Program-made: the position numbers and the translations under genes
The notes under the pieces: model-generated
Told to the model about the DNA's origin: nothing
Seen by the model: the letters and a program-made list of their open reading frames with translations, nothing else
The model's database searches: none
DNA from: an uncultured Bacilli bacterium
GTDB lineage: Bacteria > Bacillota_I > Bacilli_A > RF39 > UBA660
Direction of reading: 5' to 3'
Length of the DNA stretch: 11,640 bases
Assembly: GCA_934096025.1 (NCBI GenBank)
Contig: CAKOLP010000014.1
Location: 1 to 11,640, forward strand
In this document: in pieces, positions 7,115 to 11,640 of the stretch
Layout: each line of letters starts with the position of its first letter
Position numbering within the stretch: position 1 is the stretch's first letter

Positions 7115-8428
7115 TTATTCATGTATTAGAAATGTTGCATATATTGGTACTGACTTAATTTTAGTATTCTCATCATATCCAAAATCTTTAGTACTAATTC
7201 TAATAGCATATTTAGGATTATATTTACTCATATAAATATTTAAACTCTTTGATTGGGTGTTATTACTTGATTTTACTTCCACAGGAATTATCCCATCCTT
7301 AGTATAAAGCAAAAAATCTATTTTTGATGTTGCATTACTTCGCCAATAATATAGGCTATACCCATTAGAACATAATTGATTAGCTACAAAATTCTCCGTT
7401 ATAACCCCTTTATATAACGAGATATTATCCATAAGAATATCCCTGATATTTATTTGTAATAAACAACATAATATTCCAACATCACTCAAATAAAATTTAA
7501 AGACATCATTATCAACAAAACCTGCTAGGGGAATTTCTGGATTAGTTACACACTCACACTTAATTACCATATTACTTCCCAATAACCAATCTATAGCAGT
7601 TTCATATCTATCTTTTTTAGCATCATTACCTATAACAGAAAATTGGAACTTTTTAGAAGCATTTTCTAGTTGAGCTGGTAAGGACTTATATACTCTTTCA
7701 ATTTTTAAAGCTTCTACTTCATTTATGACGTGTTTTTTCATATCTTTATAATATGAACTTAAAATACTTTTTAAAATATTGGTATCATATTTTGAATAAT
7801 CTTGTTTACAATCAATAATATTTTGAACTGCTTCTGGCATTCCTCCGGTTAACAAATACATACGATACAGGCGCATTAATTCTTCATGTAAAACTGGCCC
7901 TACTGCTTTATTTTTTTCATAATATTCTTTTAAAAGATTTACTAAATTTTGTTTATTATTCGTTATTAAAAATTCTTCAAAGTCCATCGGATACATATCA
8001 ATCATCCAAACTTTTCCAACTGGAAATGATTTTTTTAATCTTTTTAATTTGACACCTAATAAAGAACCTGCACAAATAATATTTATATTGTTATGGTATT
8101 CGCATAAAAATTTAAGCTGTGATATTAATTCTTCACTTTCTTGTATTTCATCAATAAATAATACACTATCACTATCTTCAATATCACAATCAATTAGTGT
8201 TTTTAAAATATTTAATTTTTCTTCAACATTAATAGGTTGATTGAAAAGTTCAACAATATCATTTCTTTTAAATAAATCAATTTTACACCAATTCTTATAT
8301 TCTCTTTTACAAAATTCTTCAATTATATATGTTTTCCCACATTGTCTTACTCCTAAGATCATAACAGTTTTTTTATTATTTTTATTTTTTTTCCAATCCA
8401 ATAATTTATCATATATTTTCCTTTTCAT
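7115..8428 (-). CDS. AAA_14 ATPase with C-terminal DUF4143 domain
   Basis: Member of the widespread family of AAA-type ATPases fused to DUF4143; the cellular role is not established. From ATG 8428 it has 437 residues. The Walker A motif GVRQCGKT is at 26-33 and Walker B SVLFIDEIQES includes Asp93-Glu94. It is followed by NIICAGSLLGVKL (sensor-like region) and MYPMDFEEFL, both hallmarks of the family. The C-terminal part has SKIDFLLYTKDGIIPVEVKSS, a PD-(D/E)XK-like core (Asp, then Glu-x-Lys), so a nuclease-like fold is likely; activity is unproven. The frame extends to ATG 8482, but MKRKIYDKLLDWKK is the usual start and has AGGAT eight bases upstream. No terminator separates it from Ku (39 nt), so co-transcription is likely. 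I found no convincing promoter. Confidence 0.9.
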   Translation of the reverse strand: MKRKIYDKLLDWKKNKNNKKTVMILGVRQCGKTYIIEEFCKREYKNWCKIDLFKRNDIVELFNQPINVEEKLNILKTLIDCDIEDSDSVLFIDEIQESEELISQLKFLCEYHNNINIICAGSLLGVKLKRLKKSFPVGKVWMIDMYPMDFEEFLITNNKQNLVNLLKEYYEKNKAVGPVLHEELMRLYRMYLLTGGMPEAVQNIIDCKQDYSKYDTNILKSILSSYYKDMKKHVINEVEALKIERVYKSLPAQLENASKKFQFSVIGNDAKKDRYETAIDWLLGSNMVIKCECVTNPEIPLAGFVDNDVFKFYLSDVGILCCLLQINIRDILMDNISLYKGVITENFVANQLCSNGYSLYYWRSNATSKIDFLLYTKDGIIPVEVKSSNNTQSKSLNIYMSKYNPKYAIRISTKDFGYDENTKIKSVPIYATFLIHE

Positions 8429-8511
8429 AAGCAAATATCCTAAACATCCTAAATATACATATATTAGCCAAAAAATTAACATTACTACCGAAAAAACAAA
8501 GGACTTTGCAT

Positions 8512-8546
8512 AAAAAACTAGAAATGAATAACAATCCTAGTTTTTT
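8512..8546. terminator. bidirectional hairpin terminator upstream of the ATPase gene
   Basis: Perfect 10-bp inverted repeat AAAAAACTAG (8512-8521) and CTAGTTTTTT (8537-8546) with a 15-nt loop. Either strand gives a CTAG-centred stem running into six U, so it can act both ways. On the minus strand it would insulate the ATPase-Ku-ligase unit from transcription coming from the surface protein gene. The GC content of the stem is low, so strength is uncertain. Confidence 0.55.
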
Positions 8547-8567
8547 AAATATTTTTACTTTATGATT

Positions 8568-8591
8568 ATTTATCAGAGATCTCTGATAAAT
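8568..8591. repeat. 24-bp perfect palindrome
   Basis: Perfect palindrome; each half reads ATTTATCAGAGA towards the centre (AGATCT core). The half-site resembles the TTATCAGGGA ends of the hairpin repeat that begins five bases further on, so it may be a head-to-head junction of two such ends, or a dimeric operator. Confidence 0.7.
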
Positions 8592-8595
8592 TTTG

Positions 8596-8680
8596 TTATC
8601 ATAGAAAAAGTATTATCAGGGATTTTAGGAAGAAATCAAGAAAACACAAGATTTCTTTTTTTCTTTTTCCCTGGTAATAC
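8596..8680 (+). repeat. hairpin repeat, left copy (85 bp)
   Basis: About 95% identical (three substitutions and one single-base indel by eye) to the reverse complement of 9395-9480. It starts TTATCATAGAAAAAG and then folds on itself: outer arms GTATTATCAGGGA (8610-8622) and TCCCTGGTAATAC (8668-8680), inner arms AAGAAATC and GATTTCTT around a 12-nt loop. The structure suggests a small non-autonomous element (MITE-like) or another dispersed palindromic repeat. It carries no gene. Confidence 0.85.
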
Positions 8681-8761
8681 TTATAAATTTAATAACTGGT
8701 CTAGGAGGCTTTGGTCATTATGTAAATGTCAATATAAAATGTCATAAAAATTTCATTGTTA

Positions 8762-8777
8762 AAATGTCATAGTTAAA
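8762..8777 (+). repeat. direct repeat AAATGTCATAGTTAAA, copy 1
   Basis: Identical 16-mer to 9011-9026. Partial copies AAATGTCA(T) lie just before it at 8724-8731 and 8737-8745. The clustering suggests transposase-binding subterminal repeats of a lost element; this is inference. Confidence 0.6.
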
Positions 8778-8799
8778 TAATCTAAAATTGATAAAATAT

Positions 8800-8826
8800 G
8801 AGTTATAAAAATATGACTCTTTTTTT
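8800..8826 (+). terminator. orphan plus-strand intrinsic terminator
   Basis: GAGTTATA (8800-8807), loop AAAA, TATGACTC (8812-8819): an 8-bp stem with one T-G pair, followed by seven T (8820-8826). No plus-strand gene precedes it, so it may end a small RNA or an antisense transcript, or be left over from a decayed element. Confidence 0.5.
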
Positions 8827-9010
8827 ATTACCTTTTCTAATAAAATAATATAATTTTCTCCTAGGTTAATATCTTCAATTTTTAAATATATAATTTTACT
8901 AGATCTTGCTTGTTGTATCATATAATAGTGTTAATAATAAAAGGTTTCTATTATAAAATTTGTAGAAAGAACCAAAAAACTTTAAAATTCGTTCTAATTC
9001 ATACTGATAG

Positions 9011-9026
9011 AAATGTCATAGTTAAA
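9011..9026 (+). repeat. direct repeat AAATGTCATAGTTAAA, copy 2
   Basis: Second identical copy of the 16-mer, 249 bp from the first. It is enclosed by short inverted arms ACTGATA (9003-9009) and TATCAGT (9041-9047). Confidence 0.6.
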
Positions 9027-9230
9027 AATGGATAGTTTTTTATCAGTTTTAATTTTAACAATTATAATCTTTATTTGTATTCTTCAAAAATATCTAACTT
9101 TCTTTTAGATCTCATCAGAAATTGGTGGTACGATTTACTTTTGCTTGAATATGTGTTTACATTAAAATTATAACTTTTCAATAAAAATTATGAGTAGCCA
9201 TTTTCACTATATTCAAAAAAAATGTTTTTT

Positions 9231-9347
9231 TTAATTCATAAAATTATGCCATATTGTAGCATAATCATGTATTGTAGTAGCGTATTCCAATACAATTGCA
9301 ACCTTTCTTATTTTTTCAGTATAGATTTTAAAATCTTGTATTTTCAT
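9231..9347 (-). CDS. small hypothetical ORF, 38 residues
   Basis: Not recognised. It starts at ATG 9347 with AAGGGG six bases upstream (GGGG at 9354-9357), a good ribosome binding site, and ends at TAA 9233-9231. The product begins MKIQDFKIYTEKIRKVAIVL and continues EYATTIHDYATIWHNFMN. It looks like a soluble amphipathic helical peptide with no signal sequence or membrane helix. It sits inside the decayed interval between the inverted repeats, just after the repeat behind the surface gene, and could be the N-terminal stump of a longer element-encoded protein or a chance ORF. An A8-TG-T8 tract overlaps its stop. Confidence 0.3.
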   Translation of the reverse strand: MKIQDFKIYTEKIRKVAIVLEYATTIHDYATIWHNFMN

Positions 9348-9394
9348 GACAATCCCCTTTTCTGCCAACCCTAAACCAGCAAAAAATATTATGG

Positions 9395-9480
9395 GTGTTA
9401 TCAGGGAAAAAGAAAAGAAGAAATCTTGTGTTTTCTTGATTTCTTCCTAAAAATCCCTGATAATACTTTTTCTATGATAA
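9395..9480 (-). repeat. hairpin repeat, right copy (86 bp), overlapping the surface gene stop
   Basis: Inverted copy of 8596-8680. Its outer arms are TCCCTGATAATAC (9454-9466) and GTGTTATCAGGGA (9395-9407); its inner arms are the AGAAATC/GATTTCT pair. The TTATCATAG edge supplies the last two codons (Leu-Ser) and the TAG stop of the surface protein gene. On the minus strand the hairpin is not followed by U's, so it is not a standard terminator, although it could stabilise the mRNA 3' end. Confidence 0.85.
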
Positions 9481-11640
9481 GATTATTGGAGAATCTTGGG
9501 TACCAGAACCGCTAGCATATGTTACTGAAGACTCAAGATAAAAAGCAGGGCGAACGCCAAGCCAAGAATACGCAACGGTGCCAAAATACACATAACCCGC
9601 AGAACGCACATGGTACACCTGATGTGGATAAGCAGACTCCCGCGTAATCGTCAACTCCCAAAGCCCCATATAAAGCCAATTATCATTAACCGCTGCGCGA
9701 TAATCTTTAGTAGCATCGCTAGAATTATAACATACCATAGTCCAATAAATTGGGCTAGCTGCATACATATAATCACTTACGTACATTAAGCCTACTTTGG
9801 CATCTACTGTTAAATTAGTGGCCATAGATGTTATTTCATTTTTATATGTATTTGGCGCTATTTGTTGTGCAATATTTGCAAATTTATTTCCTCCAACATT
9901 CCACGTTGTTGTTGCTATTTTATCAGACCATGTTGATCCTATGTTAGTTGTAAAATTACTATTTAAATTTATTTTATTTAATAAACTTGTGCTCCACACA
10001 TTCGAACCATTCGTGCTATTTATTGTTGGATCAGCTTTATAATTCCAATAATATGCACCAATTTCCTCTAATGTATTAGTTCCTTTATTAGTTCCTGAAT
10101 TACCAGTAGTTCCTTTATAAGTATTATAATAATCACCATTAGTACCTAGTAGTGTAGATTTTGCATAATCATATTTTATTAATTTTACATTATCTCCAAA
10201 AACACCAATTATTCTATATAGATTATCTGAGGGACAAGTTCCGTCTGTTGAATCATATCCAAAGCATACAAAGTTATTTACTTCTTCTGATGCTCCAGAG
10301 AATCTATAAGAATTATCTCCTGCTCCATTTGGAAGACTGGCATTATGTATATATATATTTGAATTACTTGAACCTGTATCTCCATATGCTTTTATACATG
10401 AAGCCAAATTTTGATTATTTGTACATACTTCATTTATTGCTAGTTTTGTTGTTTTAGCTGTTGTACCATAAACAGTGCTTTCTCTACCATTACTATCTTT
10501 TACATATACTTTTATATAAAATGTAGTATCCGCCGTTAAATCATTAAATGTATGTGATGCTCCAGTGCCTTTTACATAATTTGAACCATCATCTTTTGAA
10601 TAATAATATTCTGTTATTATTCCATCTCCATTTTGCCCTGTTACATTTAATGTTATTGATGTTCCTGTACTTGTTGCTGTTACATCAGTAATCGTAGGTA
10701 ATACATAAGCATCTGTTGTTATTTCTGTTTCATATACATTTGATTCTCTACCTTGGGTATCTGCTACTTTTACTTTTATTGTATATTTTGTTTTTTCTGT
10801 TAATCCTGTAAATGTATGGGTATTTGTATCTTCTACATATTCTCCATTATTTATTGAATAATAGTATTTTGCTACTTCATTTGTTCCTTTAGAGCCTGTA
10901 ACTGTTAAACTAATTTGATTATATTTTGTTGTTGGTGTAACACTTATTACACTTGGATTAATATAAATATCTGTTGTTATAGCTTCATAATGCTCTGTTG
11001 AATATTTTCCATCTGTATCTTGTACTTTAACTTTTATTTTATATTCAGTTGTATCTGTTAAATTATTAAATGTGTATGTAGCTCCTGTACTTTCTTCATA
11101 AGTTTCTCCATTATCTTTTGAATAATAATACTTAGCTACATCATTACTTCCTTTAGATGCTACCACATTTAACGTTATTGAATTTGCTGAAATAATATGA
11201 GTTACTGTATCTACTGTTGGAAGTACATATTCTGCAGTTGTTAATTCTGTTTCATAGATATTAGATTTAAAACCATTTTTATCTTTAGCATAACTATATA
11301 TTTTGTATGTTTTATTTGCTTCTAGTCCTGTGAATTTGTAAGTTGCTTCAGTTGACTCTTTAAACTCTAAATCATTAACATCAACATTATCACTTGCTAG
11401 ACTACTAGCAAAATAATATTTATTTATTTCAGTTGTACCTGGTGTAATATTTAAATTGGTAGTAATTGAATTATATGTTGTAGTTGTTGTTGCATTATTT
11501 ATTTTGGCAAGTTCATAACCATTCATTTTTGTTTTTGTAACATATAGTTTTCCTGATAAAGATTTACCCATATTCTTTGATTGGTCAGTATCTAAGTTTA
11601 CTAAAGTAACTTTTACTTTCCAGTCTTGTGTTGTAGTTTC
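9472..11640 (-). CDS. large surface/adhesin-like protein with fibronectin-III-like repeats and a variable C-terminal domain (5' end beyond right edge)
   Basis: The frame is open to the window edge: 23 more in-frame codons (TTTQDWKVKVTLVNLDTDQSKN) precede the first Met at 11571, so that Met is internal. About 722 residues are visible. Counting from the Met, four fibronectin-III-like repeats of ~86-96 residues lie at about 30-112, 119-200, 207-287 and 293-375. They share KYYYS(K/I)(D/N), TF..LT..T.Y.IKVKV.D..G and TT..Y.LP. The C-terminal ~320 residues form one domain: VCFGYDSTDGTCPSDNLYRIIGVFG, later VGLMYVSDY, and SWLGVRPAFYL (670-680). The GVRPAFYL ending resembles DUF6273/C-type-lectin-like domains of Firmicutes surface proteins. 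I infer cell-surface binding; the ligand is unknown. The last ~70 codons are far richer in GC (about 50%) and use GCG, CGC, GTG and ACG codons rare upstream. The stop lies inside a mobile-looking repeat. Confidence 0.85.
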   Translation of the reverse strand, partial: ETTTQDWKVKVTLVNLDTDQSKNMGKSLSGKLYVTKTKMNGYELAKINNATTTTTYNSITTNLNITPGTTEINKYYFASSLASDNVDVNDLEFKESTEATYKFTGLEANKTYKIYSYAKDKNGFKSNIYETELTTAEYVLPTVDTVTHIISANSITLNVVASKGSNDVAKYYYSKDNGETYEESTGATYTFNNLTDTTEYKIKVKVQDTDGKYSTEHYEAITTDIYINPSVISVTPTTKYNQISLTVTGSKGTNEVAKYYYSINNGEYVEDTNTHTFTGLTEKTKYTIKVKVADTQGRESNVYETEITTDAYVLPTITDVTATSTGTSITLNVTGQNGDGIITEYYYSKDDGSNYVKGTGASHTFNDLTADTTFYIKVYVKDSNGRESTVYGTTAKTTKLAINEVCTNNQNLASCIKAYGDTGSSNSNIYIHNASLPNGAGDNSYRFSGASEEVNNFVCFGYDSTDGTCPSDNLYRIIGVFGDNVKLIKYDYAKSTLLGTNGDYYNTYKGTTGNSGTNKGTNTLEEIGAYYWNYKADPTINSTNGSNVWSTSLLNKINLNSNFTTNIGSTWSDKIATTTWNVGGNKFANIAQQIAPNTYKNEITSMATNLTVDAKVGLMYVSDYMYAASPIYWTMVCYNSSDATKDYRAAVNDNWLYMGLWELTITRESAYPHQVYHVRSAGYVYFGTVAYSWLGVRPAFYLESSVTYASGSGTQDSPIILS
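9541..9705 (-). other. GC-rich, possibly hypervariable 3' segment of the surface gene
   Basis: By hand count 9541-9660 is about 52% GC, against about 28% at 9841-9900 in the same gene. It encodes roughly residues 623-677, including NWLYMGLWELTITRESAYPH, QVYHVRSAGYVYFGTVAYSW and the following LGVRPAF. Its position, at the very end of a C-type-lectin-like domain, is that of a variable region of diversity-generating retroelements; adenine-directed mutagenesis would raise GC in an AT-rich gene. No template repeat or reverse transcriptase lies in the window. Confidence 0.4.

Larger units (their letters stand above)
8681..9394. other. gene-poor interval between the inverted repeats
   Basis: About 714 bp, very AT-rich, without a gene of normal size. 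It holds three or four AAATGTCA(T) motifs near 8724-8777 and 9011, a 16-bp direct repeat, an orphan plus-strand terminator, a weak minus-strand hairpin (GGTTTCTA at 8943-8950 pairing imperfectly with 8963-8973), and one 38-codon ORF. Clustered AAATGTCAT copies recall the subterminal repeats of IS21-family elements, which would fit a decayed insertion, but no transposase remnant is recognisable. Confidence 0.45.

Noticed and set aside
8562..8747. Plus-strand ORF of 61 codons
   Set aside because: It runs through the palindrome and the left hairpin repeat; its composition (runs of Phe) and lack of a ribosome binding site mark it as chance.
9145..9174. Plus-strand promoter-like pair TTGAAT-18-TATAAC
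   Set aside because: Such hexamers are expected by chance in DNA this AT-rich, and no plus-strand gene follows.
8483..9471. Template repeat or reverse transcriptase of a retroelement next to the surface gene
   Set aside because: I looked for a copy of the GC-rich 3' segment and for a reverse-transcriptase reading frame downstream of the gene; neither is present in the window.
9499..9521. Cluster of GGTACC, GCTAGC and CATATG restriction sites, reminiscent of a cloning polylinker
   Set aside because: The bases encode the in-frame, family-like TYASGSGT ending of the surface protein, and no vector sequence follows. It is a coincidence of codons.

Overview
The window is a low-GC (roughly 28-30%) Firmicutes/Bacilli-type chromosome segment in which every convincing gene lies on the minus strand. 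The proteins resemble those of low-GC Bacilli, including uncultured gut lineages near the Mollicutes (an RF39-like group is a guess). TGG encodes Trp, and TGA ends the YbxB-like and Ku genes where the families normally end, so the genetic code is standard (table 11), not the Mycoplasma code.

Right to left, in transcription order: (i) 11640-9472 is the 3' part of a large surface protein gene, open at the right edge, with four fibronectin-III-like repeats and a C-terminal domain ending in a GC-rich, apparently hypervariable segment. (ii) 9480-8483 is a gene-poor interval of about 1 kb. Two ~86-bp copies of one hairpin repeat bound it in opposite orientation, with a 24-bp perfect palindrome, short direct repeats, a 38-codon ORF and an orphan plus-strand terminator inside or beside it. 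It looks like decayed mobile-element DNA. (iii) 8428-5457 is a probable operon: an AAA_14/DUF4143-type ATPase, Ku, and an ATP-dependent DNA ligase overlapping Ku by ATGA. Ku plus ligase form a minimal two-protein non-homologous end-joining (NHEJ) system. (iv) 5345-5073 is the nucleoid protein HU with its own terminator. (v) 4901-3849 is a three-helix membrane protein of unknown function with an extracytoplasmic, possibly OB-fold domain, its own extended -10 promoter and a terminator. (vi) 3721-3125 is a YbxB/RsmC-like methyltransferase, followed by rpoB (3019 to beyond the left edge).

The ybxB-rpoB pair is the usual Firmicutes arrangement, but the expected upstream rplJ-rplL genes are absent here and each of the two genes has a convincing promoter of its own. 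The features most worth following up are RpoB residues that match rifampicin-resistance substitutions (Lys at E. coli 513, Asp at 526), the possible diversity-generating-retroelement target at the 3' end of the surface gene, and the inverted hairpin repeats, one of which supplies that gene's stop codon.
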